From Deinococcus radiotolerans (GTDB lineage Bacteria > Deinococcota > Deinococci > Deinococcales > Deinococcaceae), in assembly GCF_014647435.1 (NCBI RefSeq), contig NZ_BMPE01000009.1, positions 62,001 through 126,000 of the forward strand: a DNA stretch of 64,000 nt. Reading direction: 5' to 3'. The notes beneath the pieces are model-generated. The model was not told the origin of the DNA. It made no database searches and saw only the letters and a program-made list of their open reading frames with translations. Made by a program: the position numbers and the translations under genes. Numbering within the stretch: the first letter of the stretch is position 1; each line of letters begins with the position of its first letter. Positions 32,980-41,788 of this stretch are shown here, piece by piece.

Positions 32980-34661
32980 GCGGGCACCTCCAGCCGCGCG
33001 GCCGGCTGGGGCTGGGCGAGCGCCTCGTCCCGCAGGCGCTTGAGGGTGATCATGGTGGGGTGCGTGCGGCCAAACAGGTCGTGCACGGTACGGTACTCGG
33101 CGTACAGGCGGGTGTAGCGGCGGTGCCGTTCCGGGTCCGGCTGGTAGGCGTGGCGGCGCACCTGGCTCATGTGCGCCGCGGCCGCGTGGATGTCCGGGTA
33201 GGTGCCGGCGGCCACCGCGGCGTGCATGGCGCTGCCCAGGGCGGGCGCCTCGCTGCTGGCCGCGACGCTGATGGGCCGGCCCAGCACGTCCGCGTACAGT
33301 TGCATCAGGGTGGCGTTCCTGATGAGGCCGCCGGCGGCCGTGAAGTCACGCACGGGCACGCCGGCGGCTTCAAAGGTGTCGATGATCAGGCGCGTGCCGA
33401 ACGCGGTGGCCTCAATCAGGGCGCGGTAGAGGTCCTCCGGGCGGGTGGCGAGGGTCAGGCCCAGGATCAGGCCGCTCAGGTCGGCGTTCACGAGCACCGA
33501 GCGGTTGCCGCTCAGCCAGTCCAGCGCCAGCAGGCCGTGCGCGCCGACCGGCTGGTCCTGCCCGAGGTCGGTGAGCAGTTCGTGCAGCGTCTGCCCGCGT
33601 TCCTCGGCCAGGTCGTGGTAGCGGGGCGGCACGGCGTGCGCCACGAACCACGCGAAGATGTCACCCACGCCGCTCTGCCCCGCCTCGTACCCGTACGCGC
33701 CGGGCGTGATGCCGCCCTCGACGACGCCGCACATGCCGGGCACGTTCACGAGCACGTCACTGTTCATCACGTGGCAGGTGGACGTGCCCATGATCGCCAC
33801 GAGCTCCCCGTCGCCGGTGGCGCCCACGGCGGGCGCCGTGACGTGCGCATCGACGTTCCCGACCGCCACGGCAATCCCGGGCCGCAGGCCGGTGCGCCGC
33901 GCAGCGTCCTCAGTCAGGCCACCGGCCAGCGCGCCCAGCGGATGCAGCTCAGCGGCGAACTTGTCAGCTACCTCCGCGAAGGCCGGGTTCAGCGCCGCGA
34001 AGAATTCACGCGTGGGGTACGCGCCGCCCTGGTAGATGGCCTTATACCCGGCGGTGCAGACGTTGCGCCGCTCGGCGCCGCACAGCTGCCACACGATCCA
34101 GTCGGCCGCCTCGATGAAGCGCTCGGCGGCGTGGTACACCTCGGGCGCCTCCTCGAGCAGTTGGAGGGCCTTGGCGACGGCCCACTCGCTGGAGATCTTC
34201 CCGCCGTAGCGGGCCAGCCACGGCTCGCCCCGCGCCGCGGCGGCGGCATTGATGCGGTCCGCCTGTGGCTGCGCGGCGTGATGCTTCCAGAGCTTGACGT
34301 ACGCGTGCGGTTCGGCCGCGTAGCGCGGCAGGAAGCACAGAGGCGTGCCGCTGGCCGTGGTGGGCAGGACCGTGCAGGCGGTGAAGTCAATCCCGATGCC
34401 CACCACGTCGTCCGGGTGAACGCCGCTGCCCCGCAGCAGGGCCGGCACGGTGACGTCCAGCACGTCCAGGTAGTCCTGCGGGTGCTGCAGCGCCCACTCG
34501 GGCGGCAGGGGCCGCGCCAGGCCGGGCAGGTGATCGGTGATCACGGCGTGCAGGTAGGGGTGGGCGGCGCTGGCGATCTGGGCGCCGTCGCGGGTGCGGA
34601 CCAGCACCGCCCGGCCGGACAGCGTGCCGTAGTCCACGCCGATGGTGTACGTGTCGTTCAT
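32976..34661 (-). CDS. araB: L-ribulokinase
   Basis: A 561-residue FGGY-family kinase phosphorylating L-ribulose at O5. It opens with TIGVDYGTLSGRAVLV, in which the DYGT Asp is the first phosphate loop. Other landmarks are GIGIDFTACTVLP, GVGDIFAWFV and the ATP-binding FTAAGGLIRNATLMQLYADV near the C-terminus. AAGGAGCAAGG precedes the ATG. There is a gap of 83 bases to the upstream permease and an ATGA overlap with AraD downstream. Confidence 0.96.
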   Translation of the reverse strand: MNDTYTIGVDYGTLSGRAVLVRTRDGAQIASAAHPYLHAVITDHLPGLARPLPPEWALQHPQDYLDVLDVTVPALLRGSGVHPDDVVGIGIDFTACTVLPTTASGTPLCFLPRYAAEPHAYVKLWKHHAAQPQADRINAAAAARGEPWLARYGGKISSEWAVAKALQLLEEAPEVYHAAERFIEAADWIVWQLCGAERRNVCTAGYKAIYQGGAYPTREFFAALNPAFAEVADKFAAELHPLGALAGGLTEDAARRTGLRPGIAVAVGNVDAHVTAPAVGATGDGELVAIMGTSTCHVMNSDVLVNVPGMCGVVEGGITPGAYGYEAGQSGVGDIFAWFVAHAVPPRYHDLAEERGQTLHELLTDLGQDQPVGAHGLLALDWLSGNRSVLVNADLSGLILGLTLATRPEDLYRALIEATAFGTRLIIDTFEAAGVPVRDFTAAGGLIRNATLMQLYADVLGRPISVAASSEAPALGSAMHAAVAAGTYPDIHAAAAHMSQVRRHAYQPDPERHRRYTRLYAEYRTVHDLFGRTHPTMITLKRLRDEALAQPQPAARLEVPA

Positions 34662-34744
34662 GGCCTTGCTCCTTGAGTATGGGGGCGTGACGGGCCGGCC
34701 GGGGCGGGCAGACGCCCGCGCCGGAGGAGGTCACGGAAGAGGGT

Positions 34745-35728
34745 CTAGGGGCGCCCGGCCCGCGTGCGGTTGGATTGCCAGATGACCACGAGCAGCAGGA
34801 ACACGCCGCGGATCACGTTCTGCCAGAACACGTCGATGGAGATGACGCCCTTACCGTTTTCGAAGTTCAGCACGTTGAAGATCAGGCCCAGCAGGATCAC
34901 GCCGGTCATGCTGCCCGCCAGTGACCCGCGCCCGCCAGTGAGGAGCGTGCCGCCCACCACGACGCCCGCGATGGCGGTCAGTTCCCACCCGACGCCCTCG
35001 ACCGGCTGGCCCGCGCCGAACTGCGACGCGAGAATCACGCCCGCCAAGCCGGCCAGCAGCCCGGAGATCACGTACACGCCCAGCTTCACGCGGTCGACGT
35101 TGAAGCCCATCAGGCGCGAGGCGTCCTCGTTGTCCCCGATGCTCAGGGCCGAGCGGCCGAAGCGGGTGAAGCGCAGCAGCACCGAGCCGGCGCCCAGGAC
35201 GACCAGGGTCAGGATGAGAGGGATGGGCACGCCCAGCAGGTCGCCCTGCCCCAGGCGGGTGAACGCGCCGGCCTGATCGACGGACACGGCATTCTGGCCG
35301 GAGAGCAGCTGCGCCGCGCCGCGCGCCGCCAGGAAGGTGCCCAGCGTCGCCACGAACGGCTCGACGCGCAGGCGCGTGATCACCAGCCCGTTGATCCATC
35401 CTGCCGCGGCGCCGGCCAGGGCGCCCGCGAGCAGACCCGCGAGCAGCCCGTGCGGGCTGGCCAGCGCCGCGACGACGCTGGCCATGGCCGCGACGCTGCC
35501 CACCGAGAGGTCAATGCCACCCGTGACGATCACGAAGGTCATGCCGATGGCGATCAGCATGAACATGGCGTTGTACCGGAAGAAACTGCTGACGTTATAG
35601 GCGCTCAGGAAGCCGTCGTACCGGAAGGCCGCGAACAGGACGAGCGCCACCAGGGCGATCAGGGCCCCGTGGCCGAACAAGGGCCGGGCCAGGCTGAGGA
35701 GCGTTCTGGACGGATGCGTGACGGCCAT
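34745..35728 (-). CDS. Sugar ABC transporter permease (YjfF-like)
   Basis: A 327-residue inner-membrane permease of the RbsC/YtfT/YjfF family. The start at 35728 has GGAGGAGCTGAGT directly before it; the open frame upstream is a shadow of the neighbouring permease. Helices are separated by the family signature VTGGIDLSVGSVAAM at about 68. The cytoplasmic coupling region GDNEDASRLMGFNVDRVK at about 205 contacts the ATPase. With the adjacent permease it makes a heterodimeric channel, as in the E. coli galactofuranose importer YtfQRT-YjfF. Confidence 0.9.
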   Translation of the reverse strand: MAVTHPSRTLLSLARPLFGHGALIALVALVLFAAFRYDGFLSAYNVSSFFRYNAMFMLIAIGMTFVIVTGGIDLSVGSVAAMASVVAALASPHGLLAGLLAGALAGAAAGWINGLVITRLRVEPFVATLGTFLAARGAAQLLSGQNAVSVDQAGAFTRLGQGDLLGVPIPLILTLVVLGAGSVLLRFTRFGRSALSIGDNEDASRLMGFNVDRVKLGVYVISGLLAGLAGVILASQFGAGQPVEGVGWELTAIAGVVVGGTLLTGGRGSLAGSMTGVILLGLIFNVLNFENGKGVISIDVFWQNVIRGVFLLLVVIWQSNRTRAGRP

Positions 35729-35730
35729 AC

Positions 35731-36705
35731 TCAGCTCCTCCTGCGGGCCTGCAGGGCCACCGCGCCGACGATAATGGCTGCCTTGACGATCAGTGCGGCG
35801 GCGTCCGGCACGCCCTTGACGAGCAGCGTGTAGCGCAGCAGCTGAATGAACAGCGCCCCGATGAGCGTGCCGACCAGCGAGACCTTCCCGCCACTGAGCG
35901 CCGTGCCGCCCACCGCGACGGCCGCAATGGCGTCGAGTTCCATGTTCTGCCCGACCAGGTTCGCGTCCGACGAGTTGTTCACGGCGATGGTGATCAGGCC
36001 CGCCAGGCCGGCCAGCATGCCGCTGAGGGTGTACACGAGCACCTTCGTGCGCGTGACGGGCACCCCGGCGAGCCGCGCCGCTTCCGGGTTGCCGCCCACG
36101 GCGATGACGTACCGGCCGAACAGCGTGGCGCGCAGCGCCCATATGGCGGCGGCCACGATGACCAGCATCAGGACCACCTGAATGTTGAGGCCGAATACCA
36201 CGCTGCTGCCCAGGAACTTGAAGCGCGCGTCCGGGAAGTTGATCAGCTGACCGCCGCTGATCACCTGCGCGATGCCCCGCCCGGCGATGAACAACACCAG
36301 CGTCGCAATGATCGGCTGAATCCGGAAGCGCGTGACCAGCAGGCCATTGAACGCGCCGCACAGTCCGGCCGCGAGGACCGGCAGGATCACCGCCAGCGGA
36401 ATGCCGATACCCGCAGGCAGGCCGCTCTGCAGGAACAGCAGCGGCGCCAGGGCGCCACTGATCGCCATGATGGACCCCACGGACAGGTCGATGCCGCCCG
36501 TGGCGATCACGTACGTCATGCCCACCGCCACGATCAGGATGGTCGCGGTCTGGGTCATGTTGATGTTCAGGGCGGTGAGTGTCAGGAAGTTCGGCGTGGT
36601 CAGCGCATTCAGGGCGATCAGCGCGAGCAGGGCCAGCAGGGCGCTGTACTGGGTGAGCAGCAGGGCGGGGCGCGGCGCGGGCGGCCGGGCGTCAACGGCG
36701 GTCAT
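35731..36705 (-). CDS. Sugar ABC transporter permease (YtfT-like)
   Basis: A 324-residue permease. The ATG at 36705 follows GGAGGACACC; an earlier in-frame ATG at 36729 lacks this. The signature ATGGIDLSVGSIMAI lies at about 74, and the coupling region GGNPEAARLAGVPVTRTK is typical of RbsC-like permeases. The N-terminus is Pro/Ala-rich. The start overlaps the ATPase stop by 14 bases, and only 2 bases separate its stop from the next permease. It pairs with that permease in one importer. Confidence 0.9.
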   Translation of the reverse strand: MTAVDARPPAPRPALLLTQYSALLALLALIALNALTTPNFLTLTALNINMTQTATILIVAVGMTYVIATGGIDLSVGSIMAISGALAPLLFLQSGLPAGIGIPLAVILPVLAAGLCGAFNGLLVTRFRIQPIIATLVLFIAGRGIAQVISGGQLINFPDARFKFLGSSVVFGLNIQVVLMLVIVAAAIWALRATLFGRYVIAVGGNPEAARLAGVPVTRTKVLVYTLSGMLAGLAGLITIAVNNSSDANLVGQNMELDAIAAVAVGGTALSGGKVSLVGTLIGALFIQLLRYTLLVKGVPDAAALIVKAAIIVGAVALQARRRS

Positions 36706-38236
36706 GGTGTCCTCCGGCAGGTGCGGCAAGTGCGTCCCCCTGGGCCATGGCGTGCAGGAGGCGCTCCTCGCTCAGGTCGTCTTCGTTCAGGGTGGCGACC
36801 GCGCGGCCGTCGCGCAGCACGGTGACGCGGTGGCAGCCCTCGATGAGTTCCTCCAGGTCCGAGGAGATCATCAGGACGCTCAGGCCGTCCTCGGCCAGTT
36901 CACTGATCAGCCCCTGAATCTCGGCCTTGGCGCCCACGTCAATGCCGCGGGTGGGTTCATCGAGGATCAGCAGGTCCGGTTTCAGGCACAGCCAGCGGGC
37001 CAGCAGGACTTTCTGCTGGTTGCCGCCGGACAGTTCCCGGATGGGCTGGTCGAGGCTGGCGCAGCGGACGTTCAGGCGCCGCGCGAAGGTCTCCACGACG
37101 CGCTGCTGCGCCGCGCGGTCCACGACGCCCGCGCGGGTCAGGCGCGGCAGCAGCGCCAGCGTCAGGTTCTCCCGCACGGACCAGTCCGGGATGATGCCGT
37201 CGTGCTTGCGGTCCTCACCGCAGAACGCCACGCCCGCGGCGATGGCGTCGCCCGGCGCGCGCCACTGGGCCGGCTGGTCCTTGAAGCGCACCGTGCCCGA
37301 GAGGGCGGGTTCAGCGCCGAACAGCGCGCGCACGGTCTCCGTGCGGCCGGAGCCCAGCAGGCCCGCCAGGCCGACCACTTCCTTGCGGCGCACCTGCACG
37401 CCCACGTCCTGGAGGCGTGGCGCGCGGCGCAGCGCCTGAGCGTCGAGCAGGACAGCATCCTCGTGCTGGTGACGGGTGAAGCCCGTCTGACCCTGCGTGG
37501 TCACGTCCTGCAGGTTCCGGCCGAGCATGCTGGAAACCAGTTGCATCTTCGTGAGGTTCAGGGGCCCCTCGTACACGGTCTGCCCGTCCCGGAGGACGGT
37601 GATGTCACTGCACGCGCGGTACAGCTCATCCAGACGGTGCGACACGAGGATCGCCGAGACGCCGCTGGCGCTCAGCTGCGCCACCACCTGGAACAGGGTG
37701 TCCACCTCGCGCTCGTCCAGCGAGGACGTGGGTTCGTCCATCACGACCAGCTGGGCGTTCAGCGCCAGGGCGCGTGCAATGGCGACCATCTGCTGGACGG
37801 CGAGGCTGTACTCGGCCAGGGGCCGGGTCACGTCAATGTCGACGCCAATGCGCGCCAGCTGCTCTCGCGCCTGCGCGTTCATGGCCTTCCAGTCGATCAG
37901 GCCGAACCGGCGAGGCTCGTGCCCCAGCAGGACGTTCTCCGCGACCGTCTGGAGGCGCACCAGGTTCACTTCCTGGTAGATCGTCGCGATGCCCGCCAGT
38001 TGCGACTGCTTCGGGGACGTGAAATCGACCGCCCGCCCGGCGAACTGGACAGTACCGCTGTCCCTGCGGTAGGCGCCGGTCAGCACCTTGAGCAGGGTGG
38101 ATTTCCCGGCGCCGTTCTGCCCGATCAGGGCGTGGACCGCGCCGCGCCGCACGTGGAGGTGTGCGCCGCGCAGGGCGCTCACGCCGCCGAACGCCTTGTG
38201 AATGCCGGTCATGTGGAGCAGGACATCGTCAGTCAT
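36692..38236 (-). CDS. Sugar ABC transporter ATPase, duplicated (YtfR/AraG type)
   Basis: A 514-residue protein with two ABC domains in tandem. Domain 1 has Walker A GQNGAGKST at about 38 and Walker B LVVMDEPTSSL at about 165; its signature region is LSVQQMVAIARAL in place of LSGGQ, as is usual for this subfamily. Domain 2 has a degenerate Walker A GLLGSGRTETVRAL, signature LSGGNQQKVLLARWL and Walker B LLILDEPTRGID. This asymmetry is normal for AraG/RbsA proteins. It drives sugar import through the two permeases. Confidence 0.94.
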   Translation of the reverse strand: MTDDVLLHMTGIHKAFGGVSALRGAHLHVRRGAVHALIGQNGAGKSTLLKVLTGAYRRDSGTVQFAGRAVDFTSPKQSQLAGIATIYQEVNLVRLQTVAENVLLGHEPRRFGLIDWKAMNAQAREQLARIGVDIDVTRPLAEYSLAVQQMVAIARALALNAQLVVMDEPTSSLDEREVDTLFQVVAQLSASGVSAILVSHRLDELYRACSDITVLRDGQTVYEGPLNLTKMQLVSSMLGRNLQDVTTQGQTGFTRHQHEDAVLLDAQALRRAPRLQDVGVQVRRKEVVGLAGLLGSGRTETVRALFGAEPALSGTVRFKDQPAQWRAPGDAIAAGVAFCGEDRKHDGIIPDWSVRENLTLALLPRLTRAGVVDRAAQQRVVETFARRLNVRCASLDQPIRELSGGNQQKVLLARWLCLKPDLLILDEPTRGIDVGAKAEIQGLISELAEDGLSVLMISSDLEELIEGCHRVTVLRDGRAVATLNEDDLSEERLLHAMAQGDALAAPAGGHHDRR

Positions 38237-38347
38237 GATTCCTCGGTGGAGCGGGGCCCGGGTTGGGCGCGGTCAAGCGTCCCGCCTGGGCCCCGCTGGG
38301 GTTGCGGCTTCAGGGCCGCGTGCCGGATCTGGGCGCGCCGCGTGCGC

Positions 38348-39316
38348 TCAGAAGGCGGAGTTCAGCATCTGCTTGGCGTTCATGCTGTCGAAGAAACGGT
38401 CGTCGTTCACGAGTCTCGCCGCGATCTTTTTCCCCGCGGCGTAATCCATGAGCGTCTGGAAGGCCTTCACGCCAAAGCGGGGGTTGCATTCGACCGTCGC
38501 GCCGAGCTTGCCCGCGATAATTGCTTCCAGGGCAGATTTCTGCCCGTCGATGCTGACCAGGGTGATGTCTTTGCCGGGCTTGCGGCCCGCCGTTTCCAGT
38601 GCGGTGATCGCGCCGAGGGCCATCTCGTCGTTGTGGGCGTACACGGCGGTCGCTTCGGGGTGCGCCTGAATGAGGGCCTCCATGACCTTGCGTCCCTCGT
38701 CGCGCGTGAAGTTCCCCGTCTGGGACGCCACGATCTGAATGCCCGGGTACTTCTTGATGTAATCCGCGAAGCCGCGCTGCCGGTCAATGGCGGGGGAGGA
38801 GCCCGTGGACCCCTGAAGCTCGATGATCTTGGCGTTGCCTTTGGTCTGCTTGACGAGCCACTCGGCGGCGCGGCGGCCCTCGGCGTAGAAGTCCGAGCCG
38901 ATGAACGCCACGAAGTCCCGGCCGGGCTTGGCGACCGTCTCGTCCACTTTGCGGTCGATGACGAACAGGGGAATGCCCGCGCGTTTGGCTTCCAGCACGA
39001 TCGGCGTGAGCGGCTTTTCCTCGCGGGGCGTCAGGAAGATGGCGTCGACCCGCTGCGCGATGCAGGAGCGCACGTCGGCGACCTGTTTGGCGGCGCTGCC
39101 GTTGGCGTTCGTGAAGATCAGGGTCCAGCCGAGGCGTTTGGCTTCGTCCTGCATGGATTTGGTCTGCGCGAGGCGCCAGGGGTTGTCCATTTCCGACTGG
39201 TTGAAGCACACGCGGTATTTCGGCTTGACTGCGAGTTTCGGCAGGCTGCCCCCCTGGGCAAGGGCGAGGGTGAGGGTGGCGGCAACAGCGGACAGCAGGA
39301 CACTCTGAATCTTCAT
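38348..39316 (-). CDS. Sugar-binding protein of the arabinose importer (YtfQ-like)
   Basis: A 322-residue periplasmic protein. The ATG at 39316 has GGAGG five bases upstream and begins a signal peptide (KIQSVLLSAVAATLTLALAQ). The longer open reading to 39466 runs through the operator and is not used. The fold is type I ribose/galactose-binding, and the text CFNQSEMDNPWRLAQTKSM and VDAIFLTPREEKPLTPIV is close in style to YtfQ. With the two permeases this points to a furanose-preferring system. Linkage to araBDA makes L-arabinose the likely substrate, possibly as arabinofuranose. It is the first gene of the operon, with a leader of about 130 bases. Confidence 0.88.
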   Translation of the reverse strand: MKIQSVLLSAVAATLTLALAQGGSLPKLAVKPKYRVCFNQSEMDNPWRLAQTKSMQDEAKRLGWTLIFTNANGSAAKQVADVRSCIAQRVDAIFLTPREEKPLTPIVLEAKRAGIPLFVIDRKVDETVAKPGRDFVAFIGSDFYAEGRRAAEWLVKQTKGNAKIIELQGSTGSSPAIDRQRGFADYIKKYPGIQIVASQTGNFTRDEGRKVMEALIQAHPEATAVYAHNDEMALGAITALETAGRKPGKDITLVSIDGQKSALEAIIAGKLGATVECNPRFGVKAFQTLMDYAAGKKIAARLVNDDRFFDSMNAKQMLNSAF

Positions 39317-39438
39317 ATGGGCCTCCGAACGTGTGGCGGTGACGCGCTGGCCGGGCAGAGGAACACGCTGCCGGAACGCCCGGAATCGGGCGCCGCTGCG
39401 GTGAGACTGCTGACCCAAACGGTCACTGAGTTGTTCAA

Positions 39439-39480
39439 TGTGAACGATCACAGAGTAAGCTGACACCCCTTACTTGTCAA
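39439..39480 (-). promoter_or_regulatory. Promoter and operator of the arabinose operon
   Basis: On the minus strand TTGACA (39480-39475) is followed after 17 bases by TACTCT (39457-39452). The operator TGTGATCGTTCACA (39452-39439) starts at the last base of the -10 and covers the transcription start. It is the reverse complement of the 14-base site found before the LacI-type gene. The placement is that of a repressor site. Confidence 0.85.
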
Positions 39481-39676
39481 CGACATGACCAGTCGAAGAG
39501 TCCTGGGACACCCCCCTCTCTGGCTCGGCTGATTCTTCTCCACGTCCTCTAAATCGCCAATTCTTCCGTTTACTTTGAGATTTCGGGCAGAGAGTCAACG
39601 CTGGCGCTACACCGGCTGCCCTCCTGTTGTCAACCGCTGTGCGCGAGATCAACCCATTCGCGTCGCGTTCAGATGT

Positions 39677-39919
39677 TCACGGGAGGTGGAACGGCTGGCT
39701 GATCCTCTGCTGTAGATATTTATCGTCCAGAACGTCATTCTTCTGGAACTGATGCCCACAGGGCAGTTGAGGCGGAATGGTGTTACCGATAACATAGTGA
39801 GCTGGCTCCTGAAGCGCGCACCCTCGAGTCTCCTTGGCGATAGGACACACGTGGCCACACCCCCCCGTTCCCAGGTGTGATCGGATGTGGCCGCAGAGAT
39901 AAGACAGGAGACCGCCCAT
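39677..39919 (-). CDS. Small Cys/His-rich hypothetical protein (80 aa)
   Basis: The ATG at 39919 has GGGAGC seven bases upstream. The product has repeated CGH units (YLCGHIRSHLG, GGCGHVCPIAKE, LPCGHQFQKND) and a well-formed middle (HYVIGNTIPPQLPCGHQF), suggesting a zinc-ribbon-like fold. I recognise no family. A run of seven G on the coding strand (C at 39863-39869) lies inside the frame, so a one-base slip would break it. The surrounding DNA is lower in GC than the window average and nearly gene-free, which suggests an acquired or decaying segment. Confidence 0.45.
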   Translation of the reverse strand: MGGLLSYLCGHIRSHLGTGGCGHVCPIAKETRGCALQEPAHYVIGNTIPPQLPCGHQFQKNDVLDDKYLQQRISQPFHLP

Positions 39920-40181
39920 TACCAGCTCCCGCACCGCCCTCGGCGGGCCGACCCAACCTGCCCTGAGCGCAGAACCGACCGAACCCCATGGATGCACGTG
40001 CCCCCGATCAGGGGAAGAAGCCGTGATCGCAACGGCCGCTCGCCGCAGTTGAGCCTGGAAATCTGCCGTCTCAGCAGTGACGTTGCAGTCTGCTGCCTGT
40101 TGCTGCGCGGCTGGGTCCAGTCAACCCATCAGGACAAGCCAAGACGGGCCACACGGTCGCCCCGCGTACTGTGGACGCACG

Positions 40182-40772
40182 ATGAAGTTCGGCGCCCGCG
40201 CGGCCGACCCAGCTGCGCCTCCCTGCTGGGCGCAACTGCGGCGCCTCGCACGCCGCGCCGAGGGACCGCCGATCGAACTCGACCTCCACATGGACCGGGT
40301 CGCGCGCCTCGCCGCTTTGATCGCGCAGGCGTACGGCTGCCCACCTGCGGACGTGCAGCGCCTCCGGCAGGCCGCTGCGCTGCACGACATCGGGAAGATC
40401 ACCCTCCCGGTCCGTCTGCTGCACAAACCTGGCCCTCTCTCCGCCGACGAGTTCAGGTTCGTGCAGACCCACTGCCTCGCTGGTGCGAACCTGCTCCTCG
40501 GTCCCTCGCTCCTGCAGCGGCTTGCGGCGGAAATCGCCCTGACCCACCACGAACGCTGGGATGGGCAGGGATACCCCCACGGGTGGGCGGGGGTGACGAT
40601 TCCCCTCTCCGGCCGGATTGTGGCCGTGGCAGACGTATTCGACGCCCTGACCCGGGACCGGCCGTACAAAACTGCCTGGACCCGCTCAGAGGCCGCGCGC
40701 GAGGTGCACCAGCAGGCGGGACACCATTTCGATCCAGACGTGGTTGACGCGTTCGAACGCGCCCTTCTCTAG
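40182..40772 (+). CDS. HD-GYP domain cyclic-di-GMP phosphodiesterase
   Basis: A 196-residue stand-alone HD-GYP protein. The metal-binding HD is in ALHDIGKITLP at about 66-76, followed by THHERWDGQGYP at about 124-135 (HHExxDGxGYP) and the closing DVFDALTRDRPYK. All ligand motifs are present. No sensory domain precedes it, only about 35 residues. It would degrade cyclic di-GMP. The ATG at 40182 lacks a good ribosome site, and a longer frame to 40077 is open but without protein-like text. Confidence 0.9.
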   Translation: MKFGARAADPAAPPCWAQLRRLARRAEGPPIELDLHMDRVARLAALIAQAYGCPPADVQRLRQAAALHDIGKITLPVRLLHKPGPLSADEFRFVQTHCLAGANLLLGPSLLQRLAAEIALTHHERWDGQGYPHGWAGVTIPLSGRIVAVADVFDALTRDRPYKTAWTRSEAAREVHQQAGHHFDPDVVDAFERALL

Positions 40773-41365
40773 ACGCTGGCCGCCCCATGAATGGTGTGCC
40801 CTCCAGCAGAGTGCGAACACCTGAGCGGCACGGCCCCTGCCGGGTGCGCCCGCCGCGCGGAGAGCGGTGGTCGGCGTCCACTGCATGTCCTGTGAAGCGA
40901 GGCAGAGGTGCTTTGGCCTGCCCGGTCCTGTGGGCTGGTCGGTAGGCAGCAGACTTGACGGCCGCCCCTCAGACGGAGGCGGCGCGCGTGCCGCTGACTG
41001 GACTGATCGCGCCACTCCTGGCGTGGCAGGTGGCGGGTCCGCTGCTCTGGCGCGGGCGACTTCTGAACGGTCAGCGCCTACTAGGTTCACAATACCCGGA
41101 TGCCATGGTGAGCAGAGGCTCGCGTTCAGGTGCCCACGTCGGTGAAGTTCTACAGGGCTTCAGCGAGCAGGCCCTGCACCCGGGCGCGGACCACGGGTGC
41201 TTTCTCGGGAAATGAGCCGAGCTGATCGTCCGGGGGCAGGTCACCCGGCAGGGCCGCGCTGTTACAGTCCGGGTTGAGACGCTCGCGGAACTCCCGCTCC
41301 AGCCAGCGGGAACGGGACAAGCGGCCGATTGACCGGATGCCGGGTGTTGCCCTGGGCGTGTGGCG
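40773..41365. other. Gene-poor stretch containing a gene fragment
   Basis: These 593 bases between the HD-GYP gene and the first response regulator hold no intact gene. The right part holds a protein-like minus-strand fragment (41150-41320, listed separately). Confidence 0.4.
41150..41320 (-). pseudogene. C-terminal remnant of an unidentified gene
   Basis: A minus-strand reading ending at the TAG of 41150-41152 gives SRSRWLEREFRERLNPDC, then LPPDDQLGSFPEKAPVVRAR, then VQGLLAEAL. The composition and helix periodicity look like a real protein end. The reading is closed upstream by a TGA and has no ATG; only a TTG near 41320 is available. It is probably the tail of a gene whose front has been lost. 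Family unknown. Confidence 0.35.
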
Positions 41366-41788
41366 TCAGCTGGGCACCGGTGAGGTCAGCTTGCAGTGCC
41401 GCCAGTACGCCAGGAAACTCTCGATCTGTTCCAGGAACTCGCTGAACACGTTCGCTTTGATCAGGTAGGAGCTGGCGTGCAGGGTGTAGGCCGCGGTGAT
41501 GTCGTCGCTGGCGCCTGATGTGCTCAGCATCACGACGGGGATCAAGCTCAGGCGTGGGTCCGCCTTGAGTGCCTGTAACACTTCGAAACCGTTCATGCCG
41601 GGCATGTTCACGTCTAGCAGGATCACTTCGGGCAGGTCATCGGCGAGGCTGAGCATGGTCAGGGCGTCGCGCCCGCTGCTGGCGCTGGTGAGGTGGCAGT
41701 CGGGGCAGAGTTCCGCGAAGGCTTCCTGGGCGAGGAGCTGATCGTGGGCGTTGTCGTCGATCAGGAAGAATCGGTGAGGGGGTGTCAC
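41366..41788 (-). CDS. Single-domain response regulator (Rcp/CheY-like)
   Basis: A 140-residue stand-alone receiver. It has the acidic pair D11-D12 (FFLIDDNAHD), phosphoacceptor D59 in VILLDVNMPGMNGFEV, conserved Thr/Ser in VVMLSTSG and Lys in SYLIKAN. The DVNMPGMNG signature is that of Rcp1-like regulators that partner phytochrome or other soluble kinases. There is no output domain. Two further such regulators lie within 2 kb. Confidence 0.92.
   Translation of the reverse strand: MTPPHRFFLIDDNAHDQLLAQEAFAELCPDCHLTSASSGRDALTMLSLADDLPEVILLDVNMPGMNGFEVLQALKADPRLSLIPVVMLSTSGASDDITAAYTLHASSYLIKANVFSEFLEQIESFLAYWRHCKLTSPVPS

Noticed and set aside
36332..39463. A 1043-codon plus-strand reading opposite the arabinose transporter genes
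   Set aside because: The minus-strand ABC ATPase, permease and binding-protein genes are unmistakable. The long frame is a GC-driven mirror without start signals or domains.
40955..41215. A plus-strand ORF of 86 codons after the HD-GYP gene
   Set aside because: It has one hydrophobic stretch but no ribosome site, and it overlaps the more protein-like minus-strand fragment at 41150-41320.
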